A stretch of 64,000 nucleotides of DNA from Selenomonas sp. F0473 (GTDB taxonomy: Bacteria; Bacillota; Negativicutes; Selenomonadales; Selenomonadaceae): contig NZ_JH992902.1 in assembly GCF_000315545.1 (NCBI RefSeq), forward strand, positions 1,920,638 through 1,984,637. The letters run 5' to 3'. Positions 25,492-34,640 of the stretch are shown in pieces (within the stretch, counting starts at the first letter, position 1; each line of letters begins with the position of its first letter). The notes beneath the pieces are model-generated. The model was not told the origin of the DNA. It ran no database searches and saw only the letters and a list, made by a program, of their open reading frames with translations. The position numbers and the translations under genes are program-made.

Positions 25492-25568
25492 GGCGGCATA
25501 GCTCAGTTGGCTAGAGCATGCGGTTCATACCCGCAGTGTCCGGAGTTCAAATCTCTGTGCCGCCACCA
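25492..25568 (+). tRNA. tRNA-Met (CAT), elongator
   Basis: 77 bases with encoded CCA. Acceptor GGCGGCA pairs fully with TGCCGCC, so it is not an initiator; anticodon loop TTCATAC. A CAT anticodon could also be lysidine-modified tRNA-Ile2, but the D arm and anticodon arm resemble the Firmicutes elongator tRNA-Met as remembered. Confidence 0.85.
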
Positions 25569-25578
25569 TTTTGAAACA

Positions 25579-25603
25579 AGCCCCCGCTCCGGGGGTTCTT
25601 TTA
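25579..25603 (+). terminator. Terminator of the tRNA cluster
   Basis: CCCCC (25581-25585) pairs with GGGGG (25591-25595), followed by TTCTTTTA. Confidence 0.8.
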
Positions 25604-25627
25604 TGCACTTCTGTGAAAATGTACCGG

Positions 25628-25656
25628 TTGACAGCATTTTCCAAGTATGATAAATT
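25628..25656 (+). promoter_or_regulatory. Probable promoter of rpmG-secE-nusG
   Basis: TTGACA (25628-25633), 17 bases, then TAAATT (25651-25656). The -10 is only moderately good; an overlapping TATGAT at 25646 has a spacing that is too short. Confidence 0.6.
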
Positions 25657-25702
25657 GGTAAGAGTTATTTCAAAACGAACTTATTGAGGAGAGTTGATAT
25701 TC

Positions 25703-25852
25703 ATGCGCAGCAATATTACGCTTGAGTGCACCGAGTGCCATAGCCGCAACTACCGCACGAACAAGAACAAGAAGAACAATCCGGATCGTCTCGAGTTCAG
25801 CAAATACTGCAAGTTCTGCCGCAAGCACACGCCGCACAAAGAGACGAAGTAA
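25703..25852 (+). CDS. rpmG: 50S ribosomal protein L33
   Basis: Protein of 49 residues, the usual L33 size. CTEC and CKFC are the zinc-ribbon cysteine pairs. It begins [17 protein letters not shown] and ends HKETK. The start ATG 25703 follows TTGAGGAGAG. It is immediately upstream of secE, the standard order in Firmicutes. Confidence 0.97.
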   Translation: MRSNITLECTECHSRNYRTNKNKKNNPDRLEFSKYCKFCRKHTPHKETK

Positions 25853-25866
25853 GCGCGCCTGATGCC

Positions 25867-26052
25867 ATGGGAAAAATACTAAAGTTCCTGCGGGAAGTCG
25901 TCGCCGAGATGAAGAAGGTGTCGTGGTCCACCAAGCGCGAGCTCGCGACCTATACCGGCGTTGTCGGGATAGCGATCGTCATCGTCTGCACGCTGATCTG
26001 GATCTGCGACACGATTTTTGCCCGTGTATTTCAGGTCATTCTGCATTACTAG
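25867..26052 (+). CDS. secE: Preprotein translocase subunit SecE
   Basis: Protein of 61 residues, the short single-helix SecE. The amphipathic N-terminus has EMKKVSWSTKREL, the conserved SecE contact, followed by one transmembrane helix (about 30-52). It is part of the SecYEG channel. It lies between rpmG and nusG. Confidence 0.96.
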   Translation: MGKILKFLREVVAEMKKVSWSTKRELATYTGVVGIAIVIVCTLIWICDTIFARVFQVILHY

Positions 26053-26066
26053 GCTAGGTGAGGGAT

Positions 26067-26618
26067 ATGGCTGATAAGGAAGAACTCTATCTGAGACAGG
26101 CAAACCCGCACCGGGCATGGTACGTCATCCATACGTATTCGGGCTACGAGAACAAAGTCAAGGCGAACCTCGAACGGCTGATGCACTCGGCGAGCATGAG
26201 CGACATGCTCTTCAACGTCGTCGTTCCCGTCGAGGACGAGATTGAGGTGAGGGACGGCAAGGAGAAGGTCGTCCCGCGCAAGGTGTTCCCGGGCTATGTG
26301 CTCGTCGATATGATCGTCGACGAACACTCGTGGTACGTCGTGCGCAATACGACGGGCGTTACGGGGTTCGTCGGCTCCGAAAAGCACCCCATTCCGCTGA
26401 CGGCGGAGGAGGCGGAGCGCATCCTCTCCGGCGCTGCGGGCAGCGCGCCGAAGCGCCGCGCGAAGGTCAGCGTCGGGGACAACGTGCGCATCGCCTCGGG
26501 CGCGTTCGAGGACTATGCGGGCAAGGTCATGTCGATCGACTCCTCCGGACTGCGGATTCAGGTGGATATCGAAGGGACCCCGATTGACGTTGAGATCAAT
26601 CAGGTCGAAGTGATCTGA
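26067..26618 (+). CDS. nusG: Transcription termination/antitermination factor NusG
   Basis: Protein of 183 residues. NGN domain first (AWYVIHTYSGYENKVKANLE, then FPGYVLVDM), then a KOW domain (about 125-180, VGDNVRIASGAFEDYAGKV). It travels with RNA polymerase and couples transcription to translation or Rho. ATG 26067 follows GGTGAGGG; an in-frame GTG at 26058 is less well placed. Confidence 0.97.
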   Translation: MADKEELYLRQANPHRAWYVIHTYSGYENKVKANLERLMHSASMSDMLFNVVVPVEDEIEVRDGKEKVVPRKVFPGYVLVDMIVDEHSWYVVRNTTGVTGFVGSEKHPIPLTAEEAERILSGAAGSAPKRRAKVSVGDNVRIASGAFEDYAGKVMSIDSSGLRIQVDIEGTPIDVEINQVEVI

Positions 26619-26657
26619 TTTCCAAAATCATACGCACCGAAAGGAGGTGATGTGTCG

Positions 26658-27083
26658 ATGGCAAAGAAAGTTGCGCGTATCGTAAAACTGCAGGTTCCTG
26701 CGGGCAAGGCGACACCGGCGCCTCCGGTCGGCCCCGCGCTCGGTCAGGCGGGCGTCAACATCATGGCGTTCGTGAAGGACTTTAACGAGCGCACGGCAAA
26801 GCAGGCCGGTCTCATCATTCCGGTCGAGATTACGGTCTTCGAGGACCGTTCCTTTACCTTTATCACGAAGACCCCGCCGGCGGCGGTTCTGCTGAAGAAG
26901 GCGGCCGGCATCGAAAAGGCGTCGGGCGAGCCGAACAAGAACAAGGTGGCAAAGCTCCCGCGCGCAAAGGCGCGCGAGATCGCCGAGTCCAAGATGCCGG
27001 ATCTGAACGCCGCGTCGATTGAGGCGGCGACATCCATGATCGAGGGCACCGCCCGCAGCATGGGCATCGAGATCGTCGACTAA
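26658..27083 (+). CDS. rplK: 50S ribosomal protein L11
   Basis: Protein of 141 residues, the standard length. [20 protein letters not shown] is the conserved N-terminal block. L11 binds the GTPase-associated region of 23S rRNA. AAAGGAGGTG precedes ATG 26658; a GTG two codons earlier is too close to that site. Confidence 0.98.
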   Translation: MAKKVARIVKLQVPAGKATPAPPVGPALGQAGVNIMAFVKDFNERTAKQAGLIIPVEITVFEDRSFTFITKTPPAAVLLKKAAGIEKASGEPNKNKVAKLPRAKAREIAESKMPDLNAASIEAATSMIEGTARSMGIEIVD

Positions 27084-27094
27084 GGCGATCCGCA

Positions 27095-27126
27095 GTGGGA
27101 GGGCATCGTATGCCCGCTGTGACCAC
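27095..27126 (+). promoter_or_regulatory. Probable L1 autoregulatory hairpin between rplK and rplA
   Basis: GTGG (27095-27098) closes with CCAC (27123-27126) around GGGCATCGTATGCCC. The outer GTGGGAGG...TGACCAC layout imitates the 23S rRNA binding site of L1, as seen before rplA in other bacteria. The role is inferred from this resemblance. Confidence 0.6.
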
Positions 27127-27144
27127 GAAAGGAGATACGACTCT

Positions 27145-27834
27145 ATGGCAAAATTTGGTAAAAAGTACCGAGACGCCGCGAAGCTGATTGAGAGCGGCAA
27201 GCTTTACGCTTCGCAGGAAGCGATGGAACTCGTCAAGAAGACCGCGACCGCGAAATTTGACGAAACCGTCGAACTGCACGTGCGCCTCGGCGTCGATCCG
27301 AAGTATGCGGATCAGCAGGTGCGCGGCGCGCTTGTCCTGCCGCACGGCACGGGCAAGACCCAGCGCGTTCTCGTCTTCGCGAAGGGCGAAAAGGTCGCCG
27401 AGGCGGAAGCTGCCGGCGCCGACTTCGTCGGTTCGGACGAGATCGTACAGAAGATTCAGGGCGGCTGGCTCGATTTCGACGTCGCCGTCGCAACGCCCGA
27501 CATGATGGGCGCGGTCGGCCGTCTCGGCAAGGTGCTCGGTCCCCGCGGCCTCATGCCGAACCCGAAGCTCGGCACGGTCACGATGGATCTCAAGAAAGCG
27601 GTTTCAGAGATCAAGGCGGGCCAGGTGGAGTACCGCACGGACAAAGCGGGCAACGTCCACGTTCCCATCGGGAAGGCCTCCTTCGACGCGGAGAAACTCC
27701 GCGAAAACTATCAGGCAGTCATCGACACGCTCATCCGCGTGAAACCGGCGGCGGCAAAGGGGCAGTATATCCGCTCCATCACAGTCGTCGCGACGATGGG
27801 ACCTGCCGTCCCCGTTGCGCTCGGTTCAACCTGA
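27145..27834 (+). CDS. rplA: 50S ribosomal protein L1
   Basis: Protein of 229 residues, standard length, with the signature [19 protein letters not shown] and the end [17 protein letters not shown]. It forms the L1 stalk and represses its own mRNA. AAAGGAGATACG precedes the start. Confidence 0.98.
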   Translation: MAKFGKKYRDAAKLIESGKLYASQEAMELVKKTATAKFDETVELHVRLGVDPKYADQQVRGALVLPHGTGKTQRVLVFAKGEKVAEAEAAGADFVGSDEIVQKIQGGWLDFDVAVATPDMMGAVGRLGKVLGPRGLMPNPKLGTVTMDLKKAVSEIKAGQVEYRTDKAGNVHVPIGKASFDAEKLRENYQAVIDTLIRVKPAAAKGQYIRSITVVATMGPAVPVALGST

Positions 27835-27844
27835 GCGACGGAAT

Positions 27845-27960
27845 TTCCCCGGGCTGTAGACAGCAGGTTTGCGCAAGCATCTAACGACAAAGTCGCCTGC
27901 CGAGGCCGGACGTGAATTAGAACATTCATCTCCGGCGGAGCAGCCGGAGATTTTTATATT
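27845..27960 (+). promoter_or_regulatory. Ribosomal protein L10 leader with terminal hairpin
   Basis: CTGTAGACAGCAGGT and CCTGCCGAGG are the hallmark strands of the L10(L12)4-binding leader that autoregulates rplJ-rplL. CTCCGGC pairs with GCCGGAG (27930-27950) and is followed by ATTTTTATA, a likely attenuator terminator just before rplJ. Confidence 0.85.
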
Positions 27961-27989
27961 TCATAGACGAAAGGAGGGAAATGAATTTC

Positions 27990-28526
27990 ATGGCAGATCA
28001 TAAAAAAGAAGCTATCGTTGCGGGCCTCAAGGAACAGCTCGGCTCCGCCAAGGGCGCGGTGTTCACGACCTACAACGGCCTCACGGTCGCACAGGATACG
28101 GAGCTGCGCCGCGAACTGCGCGCCGCGGGCGTGACCTATCACGTCGTTAAGAACACGATGCTGCGCCGCGCGGCCGATGCGCTCGGGCTCGAGGGGCTCG
28201 ACCCGCATCTCGAGGGGACGACGGCATTCGCGTTCTCCGCAGAGGATGCCGTTGCTCCCGCGAAGGTCATCTGCGACTACATCAAGAAGAACAAACTTGA
28301 CGAAAAAGGCATCCTGTCCGTCAAGGTCGGTACCGTCGACGGCAAGGTCATCGAGACGAAAGAGGTGCAGGCGCTTGCCTCGCTCCCGTCGCGCGAAGAA
28401 CTTGTTGCCAAACTCATGGGCAGCATGAACGCGCCGCTTGCGAACGCGGTGGGCGTGCTGCACGGCGTGCTCCGCAACGCCGTCTATGTGCTTGACGCGG
28501 TGCGCGCGCAGAAGGCGTCCGCATAA
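27990..28526 (+). CDS. rplJ: 50S ribosomal protein L10
   Basis: Protein of 178 residues; base of the L7/L12 stalk. MADHKKEAIVAGLKEQL start, VVKNTMLRRAADALG in the RNA-binding domain, and a helical C-terminus that carries L12 dimers. ATG 27981, three codons earlier, is also possible after AAAGGAGGG. Controlled by the leader upstream. Confidence 0.96.
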   Translation: MADHKKEAIVAGLKEQLGSAKGAVFTTYNGLTVAQDTELRRELRAAGVTYHVVKNTMLRRAADALGLEGLDPHLEGTTAFAFSAEDAVAPAKVICDYIKKNKLDEKGILSVKVGTVDGKVIETKEVQALASLPSREELVAKLMGSMNAPLANAVGVLHGVLRNAVYVLDAVRAQKASA

Positions 28527-28567
28527 GACGATGAAGAGAGAAATTACATTTTTTGGAGGTATATAGA

Positions 28568-28942
28568 ATGAATAAGGATCAGATTCTTGAAGCCATTGAG
28601 AACATGACGGTTCTCGAACTTTCCGAGCTCGTAAAGGCCATGGAAGAGAAGTTCGGCGTCAGCGCGGCTGCGCCGGTTGCGGTCGCCGCTGCGGGCGGCG
28701 CCGCTCCCGCTGCCGGCGGCGGCGAGGAGAAGACGGAGTTCACCGTTGTTCTTGCGGCCGCAGGCGACAAGAAAATCAACGTCATCAAGGCCGTCCGCGA
28801 GGCGACGGGTCTCGGCCTGAAGGAAGCGAAGGAACTCGTCGACGGCGCGCCGAAGCCGATCAAGGAGAACGTCGCGAAGGCCGAGGCCGAGGAGCTCAAG
28901 GGCAAACTCGAAGAGGCCGGCGCAACGGTCGAGCTGAAGTAA
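28568..28942 (+). CDS. rplL: 50S ribosomal protein L7/L12
   Basis: Protein of 124 residues: helical dimer domain, Ala/Gly-rich hinge (about 35-55), then the factor-binding domain with [23 protein letters not shown] 28568 follows TTTGGAGGT. The gene is closed by a strong terminator; rpoB, which usually follows, is absent here. Confidence 0.98.
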   Translation: MNKDQILEAIENMTVLELSELVKAMEEKFGVSAAAPVAVAAAGGAAPAAGGGEEKTEFTVVLAAAGDKKINVIKAVREATGLGLKEAKELVDGAPKPIKENVAKAEAEELKGKLEEAGATVELK

Positions 28943-28966
28943 TTTACTTCGAACGAATTGAAGAGG

Positions 28967-29006
28967 GGGCTGCCGCACGATGGAAAATCGTGCGGCAGCC
29001 CTTTTT
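28967..29006 (+). terminator. Strong terminator after rplL
   Basis: A perfect 15-base-pair stem (GGGCTGCCGCACGAT with its complement) around a five-base loop, followed by five T residues. Confidence 0.96.
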
Positions 29007-29095
29007 GCGCGCCTCGGATATCGGTTGTGCGTGCGCGCGTCATAATATGCCGTATCCGTTTCTAAAAAATATTTGACTTTTTGTCGTTTTAACGC

Positions 29096-29124
29096 TTGAC
29101 TTTTTGCTTTTTCCGCTGTATATT
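29096..29124 (+). promoter_or_regulatory. Promoter of the hrcA heat-shock operon
   Basis: TTGACT (29096-29101), 17 bases, then TATATT (29119-29124) with a TG just before it. The CIRCE operator lies immediately downstream over the start of transcription. Confidence 0.9.
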
Positions 29125-29138
29125 CTTTATAGATTCGG

Positions 29139-29165
29139 TTAGCACTCAACTTTGCAGAGTGCTAA
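29139..29165 (+). promoter_or_regulatory. CIRCE operator (HrcA binding site)
   Basis: Exact consensus TTAGCACTC, nine bases, GAGTGCTAA, placed about 15 bases after the -10 box and 29 bases before hrcA. HrcA binding here gives autoregulated class I heat-shock control. Confidence 0.98.
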
Positions 29166-29193
29166 CGATACTCGAAAGAGAGGAGAGGGGTTG

Positions 29194-30228
29194 ATGTTGG
29201 ACGAACTCGACGCGCGCAAGAGTAAGATCTTATGGGCCGTCGTCGACGATTACATCGCGTCGGCGGAACCGGTGGGATCGAGTACGCTTGCACGCAAATA
29301 CAATCTCGGCATCAGCCCCGCGACCATCCGCAACGAGCTGGCGGATCTCGAGATGCTCGGATTCCTGGAGCATCCGCATACGTCTGCCGGACGGATCCCG
29401 TCGTCGAAGGGGTACCGGTTCTATGTGAACGGGCTCCTGCCCGTCGCGCCTGTCACGGATACCGAGAGGAGGCGTATTCACGGCTGGTACCGCGCGCGGG
29501 TGCGGCGCCTCGACGAGATGTTCCGGGAAACGGCGCGTCTCATTGCCGACGTCACGCACAACGTTGCGCTTGTCCTTGCGCCGCAGGCGGCGCAGGCGGC
29601 ATTCCGCCTCCTGCAGTTCCTGCCGATGGGGACGGATCAAGTGATCGCCGTTCTGATGACGGATGCCGGCTTTGTTGAGAATCGCGTCGTCGATATGCCG
29701 GAAGGCGCGTCGTTTGCGGACTTTCAGCGTATGGCCGAGGCCGTCAATCGGGTCCTCTCCGGCAAAGTATTGAGTGAAGTTACGCGAGAGGATCTAAGGC
29801 GTATCCGCGATGAGATCGGTGACGAGGCGATCTTCGCAGAGGCGATGCATGTGATGCACCGCGCCCTCGAAGGGCGTACGGAGGAACGTCTCTATCTCGG
29901 CGGAACGGCACAGCTGCTGGCGAATCCGGAGTACCGGGATCTCGACCGCGTCCGCGAGATGTTGCTCGCGCTCGAACGCGAGGATCTCGTGAAGGACATC
30001 CTGCATACGCATGCGGGAGAGGGCCTTACGGTAACGATCGGCCGCGAGAATACGAGCAGCGCCTTCTGGGACACGAGCGTCGTCACGGCATCCTATCATG
30101 TCGACGGGAAACTGCTCGGCACGATCGCCGTACTCGGCCCGACGCGCATGGAATACGCGAAGGCCATGCGCATCCTAGACTATGTCAACGCAAATTTAAC
30201 AGAGATGATCCATCGTTTGAAGTGGTAG
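29194..30228 (+). CDS. hrcA: Heat-inducible transcription repressor HrcA
   Basis: Protein of 344 residues. N-terminal winged helix (about 5-75) with SPATIRNELADLEMLGFLEH; the C-terminal GAF-like part includes PTRMEYAKAM. It represses this operon through the CIRCE site and needs GroEL to fold. ATG 29194 follows AGGAGAGGGG. A longer frame starting at 29152 would begin inside the CIRCE element. Confidence 0.97.
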   Translation: MLDELDARKSKILWAVVDDYIASAEPVGSSTLARKYNLGISPATIRNELADLEMLGFLEHPHTSAGRIPSSKGYRFYVNGLLPVAPVTDTERRRIHGWYRARVRRLDEMFRETARLIADVTHNVALVLAPQAAQAAFRLLQFLPMGTDQVIAVLMTDAGFVENRVVDMPEGASFADFQRMAEAVNRVLSGKVLSEVTREDLRRIRDEIGDEAIFAEAMHVMHRALEGRTEERLYLGGTAQLLANPEYRDLDRVREMLLALEREDLVKDILHTHAGEGLTVTIGRENTSSAFWDTSVVTASYHVDGKLLGTIAVLGPTRMEYAKAMRILDYVNANLTEMIHRLKW

Positions 30229-30242
30229 AAGAGGTGAACGGT

Positions 30243-30815
30243 TTGCAGGAAAAGGAAGAGACGATGCCGGAGGCGGCGGAGGAAGAGGCGCGGTCCGTAG
30301 AGACTGCGGCCGACGAAGCGGAGGGGACGGAGGAGACCGAACCGACGGTTGAGGACGTCCCCCCCGCGGAAGATCCCGCCGCCGCGCTCGAGGCGGAACT
30401 CAAAGAGAAAAGCGACCGCATTCTGCGGCTCCAGGCGGATTTTGAAAACTTCCGGCGCCGCACGGCAAAGGAGAAGGAAGAGCTTACGGCGGTCATCACG
30501 CAGAATATGCTCGGCGACCTTCTGCCCCTCCTCGACAATTTCGAGCGCGCGATGGCGGTCGAGCAGACCGACGGCGAGGCCTTCCGCAAGGGTGTGGAGA
30601 TGATCTTTACGCAGCTGCGCGAGGTGCTCGAGAAAAACGGCCTGGAGCAGATCGAAGCCGAAGGCCGGCCGTTTGACCCCAACGTCCATCAAGCGGTCAT
30701 GCGCGTCGAAAATCCGGACATTGCGGACGGAACCGTCACGCAGGAACTGCAGAAGGGCTATCGGGTCAAGGGGCGCGTCATACGCCCCTCGATGGTTCAG
30801 GTCGCGGGAAACTAA
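30243..30815 (+). CDS. grpE: Nucleotide exchange factor GrpE
   Basis: Protein of about 190 residues. An acidic N-terminal tail (about 1-45), a long coiled coil (LKEKSDRILRLQADFENFRRR), then the beta domain with EGRPFDPNVHQAVMRVE. It releases ADP from DnaK. The start is uncertain: TTG 30243 after AGAGGTG is preferred, and GTG 30222 or 30234 are alternatives. It lies directly behind hrcA. Confidence 0.95.
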   Translation: MQEKEETMPEAAEEEARSVETAADEAEGTEETEPTVEDVPPAEDPAAALEAELKEKSDRILRLQADFENFRRRTAKEKEELTAVITQNMLGDLLPLLDNFERAMAVEQTDGEAFRKGVEMIFTQLREVLEKNGLEQIEAEGRPFDPNVHQAVMRVENPDIADGTVTQELQKGYRVKGRVIRPSMVQVAGN

Positions 30816-30868
30816 CATAAAGAAAACTACATCTAAATATTTAAATATTTGATTTGGAGGAATATAAA

Positions 30869-32737
30869 ATGGCAAAAGTAATCGGTATTGACCTTGGCAC
30901 GACGAACTCCGTTGTCTCGGTGATGGAGGGCGGCGAGCCGACCGTCATCACGAACCCCGAGGGCAGCCGCATCACCCCGTCGGTGGTCGGCTTTACGAAG
31001 GACGGGCAGCGCCTTGTCGGGCGCCTCGCAAAGAACCAGGCGGTTTCGAACCCGGATCGTACGATCTCGTCCATCAAACGTCATATGGGCGATTCGAACT
31101 ATCATGTGACGATTGACGGAAAGAGCTACACGCCGCCCGAGATTTCCGCGATGATTCTCCAGAAACTCAAGAGCGACGCGGAAGCGTATCTCGGCGAGAC
31201 CGTTTCGCAGGCGGTTATCACGGTGCCCGCGTACTTCAACGACAGTCAGCGTCAGGCGACGAAGGACGCCGGCAAGATCGCGGGGCTTGAAGTTCTGCGC
31301 ATTATCAACGAGCCGACGGCGGCGGCGCTTGCCTACGGTCTCGATAAGGATAAGGACGAGACCATCCTCGTCTTCGACCTCGGCGGCGGCACGTTCGACG
31401 TCTCCATCCTCGAACTCAGCGAAGGCGTGTTCGAGGTCAAGGCGACGAACGGCGATACCCACCTCGGCGGCGACGATTTCGATAAGAAGATCATGGACTG
31501 GATGGTCGAGGAGTTCAAGAAGGAGAACGGCATCGACCTCTCAAAGGATAAGATGAGCGCGCAGCGTCTCATCGAGGCCGCCGAGAAGGCGAAGATCGAG
31601 CTCTCGAATATGTCCCAGACGAACATCAACCTGCCGTTCATCACGGCGGACGCCTCGGGGCCGAAGCATCTCGACCTCACGCTCACGCGCGCAAAGTTTG
31701 ACGAACTCACCGCGGATCTCGTCGAGCGCACGATGGAGCCGACGCGTAAGGCGATGGAAGACGCGGGCCTTTCGGGCAGCGATATCGACAAGATCATTCT
31801 CGTCGGCGGCTCGTCCCGTATTCCCGCCGTGCAGGAAGCGATCCGCAAGATCCTCGGCAAGGAGCCCTCGAAGGGCGTCAACCCGGACGAATGCGTCTCC
31901 ATCGGCGCGGCCATCCAGGGCGGCGTGCTTGTCGGCGAGGTCAAGGACGTGCTCCTGCTCGACGTCACCCCGCTTTCGCTCGGCATCGAGACCCTCGGCG
32001 GCGTCTGCACGAAGATCATCGACCGCAACACGACCATCCCGACGTCGAAGAGCCAGGTGTTTTCGACCGCGGCCGACAATCAGCCGGGCGTTGAGATCCA
32101 CGTCCTGCAGGGCGAGCGCGAGATGGCCGCGGACAACAAGACCCTCGGCCGGTTCCAGCTCACCGATATCCCGCCCGCACCGCGCGGCGTGCCGCAGATC
32201 GAGGTCAAGTTCGACATCGACGCGAACGGCATCGTCAACGTCTCGGCAAAGGATCTCGGCACGGGCAAAGAGCAGAAGATCACGATCCAGTCCGACAGCG
32301 GCATGAGCAAAGAGGACATCGACCGCATGGTCAAGGAAGCCGAAGCGCATGCCGCCGAGGATAAGGCGCAGAAGGAAGCCGTCGACACGCGCAACGCGGG
32401 CGACTCCCTCGTCTACCAGGCGGAGAAGGCCGTCAAGGATCTCGGCGAGAATGCGGACAAGGCGCTCGTCGAGAAGGTCAACGCGGGCGTCGAGAAGCTG
32501 AAAGAAGCCCTCAAAGGCACGGATCTCGAGGCCGTCAAAAAGGCGACCGAGGAACTCCAGCAGCCCCTTTACGAACTCTCCGCCGCGGCCTATCAACAGG
32601 CGCAGCAGGCGGCGGGCGCCGCGGGCGCGGCGCCGGGAGCCGACGCCGGGGCAAGCGCGGGCGCCGAGAGCGCGCCGCAGGACGACAACGTGGTCGACGC
32701 GGAGTTCACCGAGGTCAAGGACGACGACAAGAAGTAA
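30869..32737 (+). CDS. dnaK: Chaperone protein DnaK (Hsp70)
   Basis: Protein of 622 residues. ATPase domain begins [30 protein letters not shown] and [13 protein letters not shown] are intact. The substrate domain starts near 385. The C-terminal tail is Ala/Gly-rich and ends in acidic DDDKK. GGAGG precedes ATG 30869. The 50-base gap after grpE holds an AT palindrome (AAATATTTAAATATTT). Confidence 0.98.
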   Translation: MAKVIGIDLGTTNSVVSVMEGGEPTVITNPEGSRITPSVVGFTKDGQRLVGRLAKNQAVSNPDRTISSIKRHMGDSNYHVTIDGKSYTPPEISAMILQKLKSDAEAYLGETVSQAVITVPAYFNDSQRQATKDAGKIAGLEVLRIINEPTAAALAYGLDKDKDETILVFDLGGGTFDVSILELSEGVFEVKATNGDTHLGGDDFDKKIMDWMVEEFKKENGIDLSKDKMSAQRLIEAAEKAKIELSNMSQTNINLPFITADASGPKHLDLTLTRAKFDELTADLVERTMEPTRKAMEDAGLSGSDIDKIILVGGSSRIPAVQEAIRKILGKEPSKGVNPDECVSIGAAIQGGVLVGEVKDVLLLDVTPLSLGIETLGGVCTKIIDRNTTIPTSKSQVFSTAADNQPGVEIHVLQGEREMAADNKTLGRFQLTDIPPAPRGVPQIEVKFDIDANGIVNVSAKDLGTGKEQKITIQSDSGMSKEDIDRMVKEAEAHAAEDKAQKEAVDTRNAGDSLVYQAEKAVKDLGENADKALVEKVNAGVEKLKEALKGTDLEAVKKATEELQQPLYELSAAAYQQAQQAAGAAGAAPGADAGASAGAESAPQDDNVVDAEFTEVKDDDKK

Positions 32738-32746
32738 GGTGGCATT

Positions 32747-33889
32747 GTGAGCGATAAACGCGATTACTACGAAATCCTAGGCGTTCCTAAAGGCGCCTCG
32801 GACGACGATATCAAAAAAGCATATAAAAAACTCGCGCGTAAGTATCACCCCGACCTCAACCGCAACGACCCCAAGACCGCCGAGGAGAAATTCAAGGAGG
32901 TCAACGAGGCGTACGACGTTCTCAAAGACCCGCAGAAAAAAGCGGCCTACGACCAGTTCGGCCACGATGCCTTTGACCCGCGCCGCGGCGGCGGCGCCGG
33001 GGGGAGCGATCCCTTCGGCGGCGCCGGTTTCGGCTTCGATATGGGCGACATCTTCGATATGTTCGGCATGGGCGGCGGGCGCCGCGCACGCCGACAGGGA
33101 CCCGAGCGCGGCGCGGATCTGCGCTACGATCTTGAGATTTCCTTCGAGGATGCGGCATTCGGCAAGGAAATCCAGCTTGAGATTCCCCGAGAGGAAAACT
33201 GTCCCACCTGCGGCGGCAGCGGCGCGGCCAAGGGCTCCGCGCCCGAGACCTGCCCCGTCTGCCACGGCTCCGGACAGGAAGAGATCATCCAACGGACGAT
33301 GCTCGGCAGCATGCGCACCGCGCGTACCTGCAGCAAATGCGGCGGTACGGGCAAGATTGTCAAAAATCCGTGCGACGACTGCCGCGGCACGGGCCGCAGG
33401 CGCGTCACGCGCAAGATCGACGTCAAGATCCCCAAGGGGGTCGACGAAGGGCAGCGCGTGCGCGTCACCGGCGCGGGCGAAGCCGGCGTGCGGGGCGGCG
33501 GCAACGGCGATCTCTACGTCTACATTTTCATCAAGCCGCACAAGCTCTTTCAGCGGCGCGGCAACGACGTCGTCATCGAGATCCCGATCACCTTCGTACA
33601 GGCGTCGCTCGGCGCGACGGTACAGGTGCCGACGCTCGACGGTGCGGTCGATCTCAAGATCCCCGCGGGGATCCAAACGGGAACGGTGCTCCGCGTCAAG
33701 GGCAAGGGGATTCCGAACCTGCGCGGCTCCGGCCGCGGCGATCAGCATGTCCGCATCAAGGTAACGACCCCGCAGAAACTCTCCGCGCGGCAGAAAGAGC
33801 TCCTCAAGGAGTTTGCCGCACTCAGCGGCGATTCCGTCAACCCGGAGCAGAAGACCTTCTACGAGAAATTTAAGGATCTCTTTACCTAA
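32747..33889 (+). CDS. dnaJ: Chaperone protein DnaJ
   Basis: Protein of 380 residues. J domain with HPD (KYHPDLN), Gly/Phe-rich linker, four CxxCxGxG zinc repeats ([32 protein letters not shown]), then the substrate domain. It stimulates DnaK ATPase. The start is GTG 32747, 9 bases after dnaK, with a weak ribosome site, so translation is probably coupled. Confidence 0.97.
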   Translation: MSDKRDYYEILGVPKGASDDDIKKAYKKLARKYHPDLNRNDPKTAEEKFKEVNEAYDVLKDPQKKAAYDQFGHDAFDPRRGGGAGGSDPFGGAGFGFDMGDIFDMFGMGGGRRARRQGPERGADLRYDLEISFEDAAFGKEIQLEIPREENCPTCGGSGAAKGSAPETCPVCHGSGQEEIIQRTMLGSMRTARTCSKCGGTGKIVKNPCDDCRGTGRRRVTRKIDVKIPKGVDEGQRVRVTGAGEAGVRGGGNGDLYVYIFIKPHKLFQRRGNDVVIEIPITFVQASLGATVQVPTLDGAVDLKIPAGIQTGTVLRVKGKGIPNLRGSGRGDQHVRIKVTTPQKLSARQKELLKEFAALSGDSVNPEQKTFYEKFKDLFT

Positions 33890-33894
33890 ACGTG

Positions 33895-34500
33895 ATGAAG
33901 AGAGAACTTCCTTACTTTCAAATCGACGGCTCCTACGGCGGCAATCAGGACTGGTTCGCCGACGAATTCATGCGGGGCGGCGGCTGCGGCGCGGAGACGG
34001 CATGCGACGTGTCGGTCTATCTCGCCATGCACAAGAACATCTCGCGGGCATATCCCTTTCGTCTGCCCGTCGTGCGTGAAGACTATGTCGCGTTCTCCCA
34101 GATGATGCGGCCGTATCTCAGTCCGCGCCCGATGGGCATCGACCGCCTCGATATCTATATCGACGGCTTCTCGGCCTATCTGCGCGACCGTGCGGTGGAC
34201 TGCATCGCGCTCGCCCCGTGGGAGGGGACGCGCAGCTATGAAGAGACGCGCGCCGTCGTGCGCCGGCAGATCGATGCCGGCATGCCGATCCCGTGTCTCA
34301 CGCTGCGGCATAGGGCGCCCTCGATGGCGTTTTATGTTTGGCACTGGTACCTCATTACGGGATACGAAGATTTTGACGACGCGTGCGCGGTCAAGGCCGT
34401 GACCTACGGCAGTTGGCGCCGGCTCGACCTGCGCACCCTGTGGGAAACGGGCTATGAGCGCCGGGGCGGGCTGATCCTGCTCGGCGATGCGCGCGCGTGA
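33895..34500 (+). CDS. Possible C39-like cysteine peptidase-fold protein
   Basis: Protein of about 201 residues, five bases after dnaJ, so likely the last gene of the heat-shock operon. GGGCGAETACDVSVYLAM near residue 30 resembles the catalytic Cys block (GCGxxxxA) of papain-fold C39-like proteins. WHWYLITGYEDF near residue 149 resembles their catalytic His block (HWxxxxGY). No signal peptide, so it is cytosolic. The substrate is unknown, and the assignment is from motif spacing only. GTG 33892 is an alternative start. Confidence 0.6.
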   Translation: MKRELPYFQIDGSYGGNQDWFADEFMRGGGCGAETACDVSVYLAMHKNISRAYPFRLPVVREDYVAFSQMMRPYLSPRPMGIDRLDIYIDGFSAYLRDRAVDCIALAPWEGTRSYEETRAVVRRQIDAGMPIPCLTLRHRAPSMAFYVWHWYLITGYEDFDDACAVKAVTYGSWRRLDLRTLWETGYERRGGLILLGDARA

Positions 34501-34514
34501 AAATAAACGGCGGA

Positions 34515-34550
34515 GCGGCCGCGGCTTTCATAAGAAGCTGCGGCCGCTTC
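34515..34550 (+). terminator. Terminator of the heat-shock operon
   Basis: GCGGCCGCGGCTT pairs with AAGCTGCGGCCGC (one mismatch), followed by TTCTTTG. Confidence 0.85.
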
Positions 34551-34554
34551 TTTG

Positions 34555-34583
34555 TTGACAAGCGTTCACGCATTTGTTAGGAT
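34555..34583 (+). promoter_or_regulatory. Promoter of the 34.6 kb gene
   Basis: Consensus TTGACA (34555-34560), 17 bases, TAGGAT (34578-34583); 58 bases before the start codon. Confidence 0.7.
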
Positions 34584-34640
34584 AAACCGTATTGATTTTT
34601 CTTTGTCTATTTAGGAAACGCATGACGGCGGGAGGGCTGC

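Noticed and set aside
25492-25568. tRNA-Ile2 (lysidine-modified CAT)
   Set aside because: The anticodon alone allows it, but the D arm and anticodon arm resemble the Firmicutes elongator tRNA-Met more closely.
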